Positions 1 through 9,661 of a stretch of DNA of 64,000 bases are shown in pieces. The notes beneath the pieces were generated by a model. That model was not told the origin of the DNA, made no database searches, and worked only from the letters and a program-made list of their open reading frames with translations. Numbering within the stretch: position 1 is the stretch's first letter; each line of letters starts with the position of its first letter. The DNA lies in contig JBAXNR010000007.1 in the NCBI GenBank assembly GCA_037133675.1, forward strand, positions 12,406 through 76,405. The letters are read 5' to 3'. The stretch is from UBA4132 sp037133675 (GTDB lineage: Bacteria > Pseudomonadota > Gammaproteobacteria > Methylococcales > Methylomonadaceae). The position numbers were made by a program, and so were the translations under genes.

Positions 1-1
1 T

Positions 2-3000
2 CTGATTCCCTATATTGACTTGGTAAATGAAATATTAGAAACCTATGTCGCACAAAGCCATGTTGGTGATGGAGAGGCTGGAAAATATGCAGAAACGTCA
101 ACTAACGACACTTCAGAATTTTCAGCTTCTGAACTAGCCGCCAATCCACAACATCCCAATTCAAATTCTGACAAGGATGCGACAGCAGCTTATAAGTTAC
201 TCAAGGATGCAATCTATCCGCTAAACCTGCCGTTTGATATGGATTTGGAGGTAGCACGGCAGTTTTTACAGGAACAAAACAGTAGCCTTTTTGAGGTGAT
301 GAAAAATTTTGGCGATGCCACATCCTATGCAACCTCCGCCGAGCGGTTAGGAATTTCTAAACGAGAATTTGAGATTCTGACGCTTAAACAACTGGATGGA
401 GTTTTAAATGCGCGAGTTAACAACGACACTAGAGATCTCGCGACCATTGATCTATGGTCCAATACGACAAGACTACATAACATTCGATATTTACGACGGT
501 TGTTGGCAGATGTTAATACTTTCATTGAAAATATTGCTTACACTGATTTGATTGACTTGCTAAAAACGCATTTCTTGAATCCAGAACAAGATATTAATTT
601 GGTAAGCAGCAATTCAGAAACACCATGTGATTTAGCTACAACGAAAATTAAACATCACAATGGTGAGCTGTTAAATGATGAAGAACTAAGCCGCTTTATG
701 AGCCTCTTTATTCGCTTCATTCGGCTTTGGAAAAAACTGGGTTGTACAATCACTGAGTTAGATGGCTTGTTCGTAGCTCTTGGTGAAACCGATATTACAC
801 CGCAAGTTATTAACGATTTGTCAGATTTGTGGCAAGTCCAGCAAGACTTGAATTTATCTCTCGATAAAGTGGCGGTATTAATCGGCAATATCCCTAGTAT
901 TGGCAAGGAGTCGCTATTTGCCAGATTGTTCTTGAACAAAGCTATTATGCAAATTGACAAGATATTTACCTTAAATGTCTATCAAACCGAGTTGGAAATT
1001 ACCACTGAATCACTCAAGAATCACATACCCGCAATTCTGGCAGCACTGCGAATTTCTGAGGAGGACTTCAATCAAATTGCTGGTTACACAAAGCTGATTG
1101 ATGAAGAAAATACCCTTAACTTGGCAAATCTGTCAAAGATTTATCGCTATGTCCTTTTTGCCAAAGGGCTAAGAATGAAGATCAAAGACTTGATTACATG
1201 GCTAGCGTTGGGCGATCAAACACCTTGGAATTCTGTCGCAGATTTAATCAAAACTAAAGACTTTCTGGAAAAAATCAATCGTTATGGATTTAAAGCCTCT
1301 GATTTTGCTTATATCTTTAACAATGAAATCATGGCAGGAAATATGCTGCCGCCCAAAGCTGAAATCATTAACCAATCCGCTAAAACATTGCGCGAAGGGC
1401 TGCTGAAAATTCGTCAGGAAAATACACCAAAAGATGAAATTGTCACAGTAGATTTTCTAAAAATGCGTTTAGAAATGTTATTGGATTCAGAAGAAGCCAC
1501 CAAAGTTGTTGGTATTTTGGACGGGACTAATAAAGAAAATAAATTCGACTATCTACTGACACTGAACACCTCGGCACTCTATGGCAAAGATATTTTAGAA
1601 GGCTACCTTGTTGATCCTAAGACTAATACCGATAATATTAAAGACCTGATGTCTACAATTGATATTCCAGCACGATTAAAAAAGTATTGGAACAAGATTG
1701 AAGCAAAGCTTTTACCCTTTTTACAAACAACGTTTATTCAACAACATCTGACCGCTACTTTCAAAGCCGAAGCCGCATTGGTCGCTTTTTTTCTTCAGGA
1801 TGCCACTATCTTGCGAATCTGTTTGGATATGGATAGCGAGACTGGTACCCCAGCTCAAGCTAAAGCTTACCGTAATCTGTACATTCTGATTTACAAGTGT
1901 ATGTGGCTGATCGGAAAATTGAAGCTTTCGGCAAAAGAATTATCTTATTTCCAGAACAAAGACAGCTTTAATAAGTTCAACTGGAAAGATTTAAACTTTG
2001 CTGCCTGGCTGCGAATAGCCGATTTTGTTGCATTTCGCAATACACTGCCTGTCGCCGAGAAAGATTTGCTCTCAATTTTTAAGACAGTCCCGACTTTTAA
2101 AAAAGCTAACAATATCAATGATAAAACTAAAGCAACAACTAAGCTAAGAATTACTAATGCAATTACCAAAGCAATTATTGAAGTAACTGGCTGGGACAAA
2201 GCAGACAAAGATAAAGACAAAAAAAATAATGTCGAATATTTTGTCAGTAAACATGTTGTCACTGACTTTCGCAATGAAATTCCTCTGATTCAATTGCAAA
2301 AACAAATTGAACTCAGCCGTCGGATTGGTGTTTCGATAGAAAAATTAGAATGGTGGGCAAGTGACAGTGTTACTGATGAAAAGGCTCAAGACATTAAACG
2401 CAGTCTTAAAGCGAAATACGATGAAAACGCTTGGATAGAGGTTTCAACGCGAGTGCATAATCGCCTGCGCACTCGCCTACGCGACGCTTTAGTTGCCTAT
2501 TTACTGCAAAAGCCTGAAATTAAGGCATTGGGCTTTATAAAAGATACTAATGATCTTTACGGCTATTTCCTGATTGATGTGGAAATGGATGCCTGTATGC
2601 GTACGTCTCGCTTAAAGCAGGCAATCGCCTCTGTTCAATTGTTTGTACAACGCTGCTTACTGAACCTCGAATCACAAAATAAGAGTAAGATTAAAAGTGA
2701 ACAATATCAAATAATTCTTCCCAGCCATATTGATGCTAATCAATGGAAATGGATGAAAAATTATCGGGTTTGGGAGGCGAATCGCAAAGTATTTTTATAC
2801 CCTGAAAACTGGATTGAGCCTGAATTACGCGACAACAAAAGTCCTTTCTTTAAAGAACTGGAGAGTCAATTATTGCAAGGTGAAGTCACCAATGAAAGTG
2901 TGGAAAAGGCATTAATCAACTACTTAGAAAAATTGCATGATGTATCTCGTTTGGACATCTGTGGAACTTACGAAGATAAAGAAGCGCATGAACTGCATGT

Positions 3001-6000
3001 TTTTGGGCGAACTTTCAGCTCTCCACCACAGTATTTTTATCGCAAACTCGATTTACAGGGACAGGTGTGGACAGCGTGGGAACGCGTTCAACTGGATATT
3101 CAGGGTAACGAAGAGGGAGAATCCGCAGGTGTGCATTTGATTCCTGTTGTATGGAATCGCAGACTCTATCTATTCTGGCCCGTTTTTACGGAAAAATCAG
3201 ATCGCGAGAAAATTAAGCAGGATGAAGAAGCGCATAAGATATGGGAAAAACGAAACAAGAAAATAGAAGACGCAAAAGCTAAAGAAACACAAGAATATAA
3301 CTCAGGAGGAGAAGGGAAATCAGCTGTACCGCTTGAAATTGGAGCTGGAGAAGAGCCTCCAATTTACCCATGGGCTTACCATGAAGTTAGAATTGCATGG
3401 AGCGAATACCGTCAGAATAAATGGTCAAATAAGAAAGTAAGCCAGTCGTTCATTAGAACGCAAAGTGATGAAAATGGTGTAGCAACTTATAACTACCGAT
3501 TTTCAGTCACTATAGGCTCTACTTTAACAATAAAATTGTTTGATGACCAAGCGGATCCTGACAATGGTCTTCCTGATAAGGATTACGATCTTCTTCTGGG
3601 TGAATACCAATTAAATTGCAATGGCAAAGTGTCCGCCCTGACCCTGAACTGGAATAGCTACTCTTCTATTTATGTTATTGACTCAGAACAAGTTAATTTC
3701 TACCAAGGTTTTCTGTCAGCCAACAAAACGAGTAGTGGAGTGATTAATTGGCATATCAACAAATCAAGCCCATTATCGCTACGAGACAACAACGGAAAAA
3801 ACAACACACAAATACTGTCTGACAGTGAAGAAGCCTATAAATTACTGTTCCCCGCCGACCATGATTTCTCTAACAACAGTTCATCAAAATTCATCTATCA
3901 AGATCAACAGAGAAATTACTATGTCGCCCCTGAAGCGTACTTTTACGAGATATTTATTCCGAGTTTGCAATCTCCAGAAAAATCGAAAATTTCAGTTCCA
4001 GAACTGAAAGATACTCGCCCCGAAGGCTTAAGAATAGACAAGGGCGATCCCGTAGCATGGTTTGAGGGAATTAAAGCAACAGACATTAGCCAACTTGTTG
4101 AGAACAAGCAAATAGATGTTTCGACAGCAATGCAAGTGTACTCATTACAAACTTTGCCAGCACCTGCCCCTGTTGAAATGGCATTGAAGAGCTTATCGTT
4201 TAATGCAGTTAATGTAGGATTAGCTTACTCCCGTTCTTTCGTCACGAAGCTGAGGTTCAAACCTTTCTTCCATGCTCATGTCTGTAAGCTGATGGAAGCG
4301 TTAGAAAAAGAAGGTATTGATGGCTTATTGAATTTACAGAACCAACAATTTTCTGACTTAAGGTTTATATCTACTGGAGAAGGACTATGGGGCTGGACAA
4401 CCACTAATAACTTCAAGGGAATCTATCGCCCAAATGAAGACAACGTTGGGACACCTGATCCATTGGAAGATGTGGATTTCAGTCCTGCTGGAGCTTATAG
4501 TCTTTACAACTGGGAATTGTTTTTTCATGTGCCTATGCTACTGGCAAACCGATTGAGTAAAAATCAACGGTTTGAGGAGTCCATGCGCTGGTATCACTTT
4601 GTCTTTAACCCTACAACCAATGACAAGCTTCTCTCTTCTGCTCGTTATTGGCAGGTTATTCCGTTTCGTAATACACCTAAAGAAACTCTGGATCAACTCT
4701 TTAATCAACTGAAAACAACCAGCGATCCCAATCGAAAAGAATTTGAAGATACCATCACCGCATGGCGAAATAATCCGTTTAACCCACATTTAATTGCTCG
4801 AATGCGCTTAATTGCCTATCAGAAAAATACCGTGATGAAGTATTTAGATAATTTAATCGCTTGGGCAGATAATCTTTTCCGTCAGGATACCCTCGAGTCG
4901 ATCAATGAGGCGACTCAGCTTTATATTCTAGCCGCTGAACTTCTGGGCAAACGCCCCGAAAAAATTCCTGCGCGAGGTGAAATTAAAGCCTTAAATTATG
5001 CTGAATTGGATGCCAAAGGTATTAATGCTTTTTCAAACGTCCTTGTAGAAATGGAGACGATGTTCCCCTTTTCTAACCGACAAACAATACCTCAAGGTGT
5101 TCCAGGTACTTCCTCTATTGTGAACACAACGACGAGTTGGTATTTCTGTTTACCTGACAACGATAAACTGTTGGGCTATTGGGATACCGTTGCTGATCGC
5201 TTATTCAAGATTCGCCACTGCCAGAATATCGAAGGCGTTGAACGACAACTGGCTTTGTTTGAACCACCTATTGATCCTGCTCTGTTGGTGCAAGCGATGG
5301 CAGGCGGTGTAGATATTAGCAGTGTCTTAGCTGATTTGAATTCGCCATTGCCCTATTATCGCTTTAACTACATTCTGCAAAAAGCTCTGGAAATTTGTGC
5401 CGAACTTAAATCATTAGGAAATAGCTTGCTATCCGCCTTAGAAAAAAAAGATGGTGAAGCACTTGCGATGATGCGAACTCAGCATGAAACTTTGTTGCTG
5501 GGTTTGGCGAAAACTGTCAGGAAATTACAAGTCACTGAGGCGCAATATGGCAAGGAAGGATTAGAGAAAACGCGGGCAGTAACAGAACTTCGTGCCAATT
5601 TTTATACGCAATTACTAAAAGATGGACGCAGCTCTAGTGAGAAAGAGCATGAAACTTTAAGTTTTGCGAGTATGGCGCTTTCGGTAATGGGGCAAGATTT
5701 GGAAATGGCGGCATCTATGGCGGAGCCTATACCAGATGAATATGTGGGGGGAATAGCAGCAGGTACAACGGTAGGACCAATTTCACTTAAACATTTAGGT
5801 GGTGGAACAAAAGGAGGTGCTACCCTGAGTGCTTTCGGACGTTATTTTAATATGCTTTCCACCATGACGAGTTTTGCTGCAAGTTCAGCTCAAACCAATG
5901 CAGGTTATGAACGCCGCGCTGCTGACTGGAAACTCCAACAAGACTTGGCGAACAAGGAACTCATTCAAATTGACAAGCAAATTTGGGCTACAAAATTTCG

Positions 6001-7390
6001 TGAACAGATTGCGGATCAGGAATTGACTAATCATGAACAACAAATTGAAAATGCACGGCAAGTAGAAGATTTTTATCGCAATAAATACACCCAGGAAGAA
6101 CTGTACGGTTGGATGATCGGTGAAATTTCGACGATTTATTTCCAGTGCTATCAATTAGCCTACGACTTAGCCAAAAAGGCAGAAAAAACCTATCGCTACG
6201 AGTTGGGACTACCTAGCTCAAACTTTGTGCAATTTGGTATTTGGGATAGTTTTCGCAAAGGTTTAATGTCAGGCGAAAGGCTTTATTTGTCGTTGAAGCA
6301 AATGGAAAAGTCTTACATGGATCAAAATCGGCGCGAGTACGAGATCACCAAGAATATTTCGCTGCTACTCCATGACCCATTGGCGTTGATTACTCTGAAA
6401 GCAACGGGTACTTGTGACTTGGAACTACCAGAGACTTTATTCGATATTGATTATCCTGGTCACTATATGCGCCGCATCAAGAGTGTCAGTATCAGCATTC
6501 CCTGCGTTGTCGGACCTTACACGGGCATCAACTGTACACTTACGCTACTGAGCAGTAAAACGCGCGTTAAGAGTGTGCCACAGTCACCATATACTAAGAG
6601 CGACGATAACCGCTTTGTTCAGAATTTTTCCGCCATGCAGTCCATTGCAACCAGTAATGCTCAAAATGATAGTGGTCTGTTTGAACTAAACTTCCGCGAT
6701 GAACGCTATCTACCCTTTGAAGGCAGCGGCGTAATATCACGCTGGCGCATTGAATTGCCTAATGAGTTCCGTCAATTCGATTACCAAACGATTAGTGATG
6801 TGATACTGCACCTCAAATATACGGCACGGGATGGGGGAAAGGCTTTGCGAACTGAGGCTACTGGAAATCTTAAAACACTTCTAAAACAAGAAGAAACAGA
6901 TAAAAACTATAAACTGCAATCTCGCCTGTTCAGTCTTCGCCATGAATTCCCTACCGAATGGTACAAATTGTTAAGTACTGCTAATCATAGTCAGACTTTC
7001 TCATTGAATAAGCAACGCTTTCCAATGGTGTTTATAGATTCAGTAATTACAGTCAAGAAGGTTGATGTCTTTGTAAGTCCTAAAAATGGTATTAAAGATT
7101 TGGAAAACATTACAATATCTAATCCAGATGGAACTTATAACATCAAATTATCTAATACATCGAATCCAGATGGAACTTATATTGCACTACAACAAGCTAC
7201 CAATGTAGGGGAGCTGATATATCTGACTTCGGCTTCAGATTTGGAAGTAAAAGACTTAGGTCAAAACCAAAATGAGGCGGACTGGAAAATTGAAGTAATA
7301 AAACCAGATATACCAGAAAAGCTAGACGACATCTTTTTACTACTTCATTACATTGTTGAAGAGAATGAAAAAAAACAAGGGCAGCTTTAA
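2..7390 (+). CDS. Tc toxin A subunit (TcA/TcdA-like), 5' end cut by window edge
   Basis: Giant pore-forming A component of a Tc toxin. In the family, TcA pentamers bind target cells and inject the toxic part of a TcB-TcC cocoon. The reading frame is open to base 2, upstream of the first in-frame TTG at 20, and the residues there (IPYIDLVNE) match the internal N-terminal region of TcA proteins, so the true start lies outside the window. Visible TcA hallmarks: the N-terminal VRP1-like helical region, a central all-beta stretch, the block FFHVPMLLANRL...YHFVFNPT (around residues 1505-1540), NPFNPHLIARMRLIAYQKN, and the C-terminal TcB-binding region. A short repeat, SNPDGTY, occurs twice near residues 2370-2385. 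No TcB or TcC gene follows; an inverted-repeat element begins 190 bases downstream. The family call is firm; the target organism is unknown. Confidence 0.87.
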   Translation: MIPYIDLVNEILETYVAQSHVGDGEAGKYAETSTNDTSEFSASELAANPQHPNSNSDKDATAAYKLLKDAIYPLNLPFDMDLEVARQFLQEQNSSLFEVMKNFGDATSYATSAERLGISKREFEILTLKQLDGVLNARVNNDTRDLATIDLWSNTTRLHNIRYLRRLLADVNTFIENIAYTDLIDLLKTHFLNPEQDINLVSSNSETPCDLATTKIKHHNGELLNDEELSRFMSLFIRFIRLWKKLGCTITELDGLFVALGETDITPQVINDLSDLWQVQQDLNLSLDKVAVLIGNIPSIGKESLFARLFLNKAIMQIDKIFTLNVYQTELEITTESLKNHIPAILAALRISEEDFNQIAGYTKLIDEENTLNLANLSKIYRYVLFAKGLRMKIKDLITWLALGDQTPWNSVADLIKTKDFLEKINRYGFKASDFAYIFNNEIMAGNMLPPKAEIINQSAKTLREGLLKIRQENTPKDEIVTVDFLKMRLEMLLDSEEATKVVGILDGTNKENKFDYLLTLNTSALYGKDILEGYLVDPKTNTDNIKDLMSTIDIPARLKKYWNKIEAKLLPFLQTTFIQQHLTATFKAEAALVAFFLQDATILRICLDMDSETGTPAQAKAYRNLYILIYKCMWLIGKLKLSAKELSYFQNKDSFNKFNWKDLNFAAWLRIADFVAFRNTLPVAEKDLLSIFKTVPTFKKANNINDKTKATTKLRITNAITKAIIEVTGWDKADKDKDKKNNVEYFVSKHVVTDFRNEIPLIQLQKQIELSRRIGVSIEKLEWWASDSVTDEKAQDIKRSLKAKYDENAWIEVSTRVHNRLRTRLRDALVAYLLQKPEIKALGFIKDTNDLYGYFLIDVEMDACMRTSRLKQAIASVQLFVQRCLLNLESQNKSKIKSEQYQIILPSHIDANQWKWMKNYRVWEANRKVFLYPENWIEPELRDNKSPFFKELESQLLQGEVTNESVEKALINYLEKLHDVSRLDICGTYEDKEAHELHVFGRTFSSPPQYFYRKLDLQGQVWTAWERVQLDIQGNEEGESAGVHLIPVVWNRRLYLFWPVFTEKSDREKIKQDEEAHKIWEKRNKKIEDAKAKETQEYNSGGEGKSAVPLEIGAGEEPPIYPWAYHEVRIAWSEYRQNKWSNKKVSQSFIRTQSDENGVATYNYRFSVTIGSTLTIKLFDDQADPDNGLPDKDYDLLLGEYQLNCNGKVSALTLNWNSYSSIYVIDSEQVNFYQGFLSANKTSSGVINWHINKSSPLSLRDNNGKNNTQILSDSEEAYKLLFPADHDFSNNSSSKFIYQDQQRNYYVAPEAYFYEIFIPSLQSPEKSKISVPELKDTRPEGLRIDKGDPVAWFEGIKATDISQLVENKQIDVSTAMQVYSLQTLPAPAPVEMALKSLSFNAVNVGLAYSRSFVTKLRFKPFFHAHVCKLMEALEKEGIDGLLNLQNQQFSDLRFISTGEGLWGWTTTNNFKGIYRPNEDNVGTPDPLEDVDFSPAGAYSLYNWELFFHVPMLLANRLSKNQRFEESMRWYHFVFNPTTNDKLLSSARYWQVIPFRNTPKETLDQLFNQLKTTSDPNRKEFEDTITAWRNNPFNPHLIARMRLIAYQKNTVMKYLDNLIAWADNLFRQDTLESINEATQLYILAAELLGKRPEKIPARGEIKALNYAELDAKGINAFSNVLVEMETMFPFSNRQTIPQGVPGTSSIVNTTTSWYFCLPDNDKLLGYWDTVADRLFKIRHCQNIEGVERQLALFEPPIDPALLVQAMAGGVDISSVLADLNSPLPYYRFNYILQKALEICAELKSLGNSLLSALEKKDGEALAMMRTQHETLLLGLAKTVRKLQVTEAQYGKEGLEKTRAVTELRANFYTQLLKDGRSSSEKEHETLSFASMALSVMGQDLEMAASMAEPIPDEYVGGIAAGTTVGPISLKHLGGGTKGGATLSAFGRYFNMLSTMTSFAASSAQTNAGYERRAADWKLQQDLANKELIQIDKQIWATKFREQIADQELTNHEQQIENARQVEDFYRNKYTQEELYGWMIGEISTIYFQCYQLAYDLAKKAEKTYRYELGLPSSNFVQFGIWDSFRKGLMSGERLYLSLKQMEKSYMDQNRREYEITKNISLLLHDPLALITLKATGTCDLELPETLFDIDYPGHYMRRIKSVSISIPCVVGPYTGINCTLTLLSSKTRVKSVPQSPYTKSDDNRFVQNFSAMQSIATSNAQNDSGLFELNFRDERYLPFEGSGVISRWRIELPNEFRQFDYQTISDVILHLKYTARDGGKALRTEATGNLKTLLKQEETDKNYKLQSRLFSLRHEFPTEWYKLLSTANHSQTFSLNKQRFPMVFIDSVITVKKVDVFVSPKNGIKDLENITISNPDGTYNIKLSNTSNPDGTYIALQQATNVGELIYLTSASDLEVKDLGQNQNEADWKIEVIKPDIPEKLDDIFLLLHYIVEENEKKQGQL

Positions 7391-7583
7391 CGGCTTATAT
7401 TGAGATCGTAATAGAGTTTCTGAAAAAAACGTCGCTAAGGAAAAATAGAAGCCAAATCCGACCTTCTGCAATCGCTTTGTAATAAGTCCGTCTGCTGATA
7501 CCGACTTCAGAGACGGCTTTACTACACTTATGCCCTTCTTGATTAGAGTTTGCACTTGGAGTTACACACCAAAAGAACGGTAG

Positions 7584-7936
7584 GTTTAAACAAACGTCAT
7601 CAAAGTTTCATAGGAATTTTAAGAACGCTATAGCAGATAAGGCTTAGAGTGCATAATGGCTCTCCCAAATTTAACAGGATTATGGGCGTTCATTTTTGGG
7701 AAGTGTCAGTATCGAGTCTTATGCTAAAAACGATGATTTATACGATAACAATAATTAAGCAAAAATTACTGATATTTCGATAACAATTCATTCAAAATAA
7801 GTCGCTATATGAGGTTTTTATCGAATTTGGTACGGTAGGATAGGTTTTATCTAATCGCGAACACACAAATGACAGACTTAGAATGGTAACAATTTGATTC
7901 TAAATCCTATGAAACTTTGATGACGTTTGTTTAAAC
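7584..7936. mobile_element. MITE-like element with 31-bp perfect terminal inverted repeats
   Basis: Bases 7584-7614 and 7906-7936 are perfect inverted copies over 31 bases, each ending outward in GTTTAAAC. The 291 bases between them hold no convincing gene. This is the build of a non-autonomous transposable element. I see no obvious target-site duplication at the flanks (ggtag on the left, tcacc on the right), so an invertible segment or an old insertion is also possible. The right terminus abuts the stop codon of virB6 at 7937-7939. The 193 bases between the toxin stop and the left terminus contain only a weak stem (CCGTCT at about 7487 with AGACGG at about 7512). Confidence 0.7.
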
Positions 7937-8713
7937 TCACCCAATAATAGGCGGAAAGGCTAAGGCAATCGAGGGTTCTGCACCTACGCCTGTGCCTGCT
8001 GCCGCTGTTAAATAGGTTTGAAGAATAGTCATGATGAGTTTAATCGCGGCGGCGGTGAGCAAGGTCAGAAATACATAATTAAGAGCTTGCCCTATCCACG
8101 CATCGAAAAATCGCCTTGTGGGTTCAAAGATGGTCATTAGTATGAATAATGGCCCAACACCGAGGATGATAGCGAGTGCCATTTTAGATAACGCCAATAA
8201 AAAAGCCGCGTAAGCGGTGGCAAGCAAGCCCGCTAACCAAATTAAAATGGCAATGGATAAAAAACCAAGATTGGGAATACCGAGCGAGTTGGAGGCTAAA
8301 AAGGCTTTTTCCCAATACACATAGCCCATATCGTAAATTTGCGACATGATGTTATCGAGAAATTGAGTGTTAGTTGTGCCATCGGAATAACCAGAGGCAA
8401 CATAGCCCGCTAAGGCATCGGGTGAGTTCCAAAGCATATCGGACAGGTAGCCGTTGTATCTACCCAAATTTAAGGCAATGGCGGTAATTACTGATAATCG
8501 TATTATTCGAGACACGCCATCGGTGATGGGTTCTGAGATAACACCGCGCATCATTGACCAGCCCCATAACATGATATAAATGGTTATTAGCGTTGTGGAA
8601 ACGGGTGTTATTGCGGTAATGATGTTGCTGGCAACATCACTTATATAACTTGATAGTGCGTTGTTTAGGTTTTTAAAGGTGTCTTCGTAAATGTGTAAAT
8701 CGCTGTTTTCCAT
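7937..8713 (-). CDS. virB6: VirB6/TrbL-type T4SS inner-membrane channel protein, probably C-terminally truncated
   Basis: Polytopic inner-membrane protein of the P-type type IV secretion channel. The 258 residues hold about five hydrophobic segments, including the conserved central block around residues 150-215 (AILIWLAGLLATAYAAFLLALSKMALA in pieces, then GVGPLFI and FFDAWIGQALNYV), typical of VirB6. Relatives I know are usually about 295-350 residues and continue past the point where this one stops (...AEPSIALAFPPIIG). The stop codon lies exactly at the edge of the 7584-7936 inverted-repeat element, so the last membrane segment was probably lost to that insertion. It is the last gene of the virB1-virB6 block, 10 bases downstream of the lipoprotein gene. 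Confidence 0.85.
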   Translation of the reverse strand: MENSDLHIYEDTFKNLNNALSSYISDVASNIITAITPVSTTLITIYIMLWGWSMMRGVISEPITDGVSRIIRLSVITAIALNLGRYNGYLSDMLWNSPDALAGYVASGYSDGTTNTQFLDNIMSQIYDMGYVYWEKAFLASNSLGIPNLGFLSIAILIWLAGLLATAYAAFLLALSKMALAIILGVGPLFILMTIFEPTRRFFDAWIGQALNYVFLTLLTAAAIKLIMTILQTYLTAAAGTGVGAEPSIALAFPPIIG

Positions 8714-8723
8714 TGATAATTCT

Positions 8724-8954
8724 TTAAAAACGCGGCACGGTGGTAGGTTTTGCCATATCTTGACTATAAGCGGCTTGCACTTTTAAGCAGGTTTCGTTGT
8801 TAAGTTTGGCGACGCAAAATTTTTCTAAAAATTTATCTTGTTTCATTTTCTGACCGTCTACGATGATGTTGTGCGGGTCGTCAATGCTGGGTATGCCTTC
8901 GTTACAAGCAGTTAGCAAAGTCAGCAGCATTAATAGCGCGAGTGATTTGTTCAT
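8724..8954 (-). CDS. Small lipoprotein of the T4SS operon (EexN/VirB7-like position)
   Basis: A 76-residue protein with a lipoprotein signal peptide: basic start, hydrophobic LLMLLTLL, lipobox LTAC with the lipidated Cys at residue 17. The mature part has two further cysteines (FCVAKLNNETC). Position between virB5 and virB6 is that of EexN-type entry-exclusion lipoproteins in IncW/IncN-like operons, and the size fits. Its C-terminus (TTVPRF) is nearly the same as that of VirB5 (GTVPRF) encoded just upstream. A VirB7 role is less likely because a separate lipoprotein precedes virB8. Entry exclusion is inferred from position and size, not from a catalytic motif. Confidence 0.6.
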   Translation of the reverse strand: MNKSLALLMLLTLLTACNEGIPSIDDPHNIIVDGQKMKQDKFLEKFCVAKLNNETCLKVQAAYSQDMAKPTTVPRF

Positions 8955-8974
8955 GTTTTTCCAGTGTGAGTTGA

Positions 8975-9661
8975 TTAAAAACGCGGGACTGTGCCGACAT
9001 TGGCTTTTAAGCCGATTTCAACGGCTTTTTGATTAGCTAAATCGCGTTGTGCTTGTGCCAGTTGTCCAAGCATAGCGAGTTTATTGGTTTCGTTTTGCAT
9101 CATGACTTGTTCGACTTGAATACGCGCTTGCAGGTCTGCCATATCTTTGGCATCGGGTACGGTGTTGATTTTATCCAGTAGCACTTGTATATCGGAAAAT
9201 CGATCACTGGCTTGTTTATAGCCCGCTTCAGCGGTAGCACGGTTTAATGAGGCTTGTATGGCATTGGCTTCAAATAGCTTAGCCGCATCGCTGTTAGGAT
9301 TTAGCGAGGTATTTTCGATACCTGTTATTTTGGTCGCGGCACGAATAGCACTTGAGTTACCGTAACCAGCATTCAGAATGGCTTGATAATCGCTGGGTAG
9401 GTATTGTCTGAGAGCTGGGTTATTAACTAAACTGCCCAAATCAGTAACACCGTTTAAATTATTGAATTGTTGGGTGAGCATATCGTATTGCTGTTTCATT
9501 TGCACAAATTCTTTTGCCATACTTGCCACTTGATTTGCCCAACCTGTCGCGGTTTGAGAAATATGGGCAGCATCGACTACGGGAATACCCGTTGAGTTTG
9601 CTTGATAACTGGTTAACAAGGTAGTCGTTAAAAATCCTATGCGTAGTATGTTTTTAATCAA
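8975..9661 (-). CDS. virB5: VirB5-type T4SS minor pilus protein
   Basis: Periplasmic minor pilin/adhesin of the conjugative pilus. I place the start at TTG 9661 rather than the upstream ATG at 9703. The TTG overlaps the virB4 stop (TTGA), has AAGGCG seven bases upstream, and yields a clean signal peptide (MIKNILRIGFLTTTLLTSYQA). The longer form would put some 14 charged residues before it. The mature part is a helical VirB5/TraC-like protein with the segment GWANQVASMAKEFVQMKQQY followed by DMLTQQFNNLNG, and an asparagine/glutamine-rich helical core. It ends in TVPRF, shared with the next lipoprotein. Encoded between virB4 and the lipoprotein gene in the standard order. Confidence 0.85.
   Translation of the reverse strand: MIKNILRIGFLTTTLLTSYQANSTGIPVVDAAHISQTATGWANQVASMAKEFVQMKQQYDMLTQQFNNLNGVTDLGSLVNNPALRQYLPSDYQAILNAGYGNSSAIRAATKITGIENTSLNPNSDAAKLFEANAIQASLNRATAEAGYKQASDRFSDIQVLLDKINTVPDAKDMADLQARIQVEQVMMQNETNKLAMLGQLAQAQRDLANQKAVEIGLKANVGTVPRF

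Noticed and set aside
7340..7555. 71-residue minus-strand frame overlapping the toxin 3' end
   Set aside because: Overlaps the toxin coding region and resembles no family; perhaps old insertion debris but unsupported.
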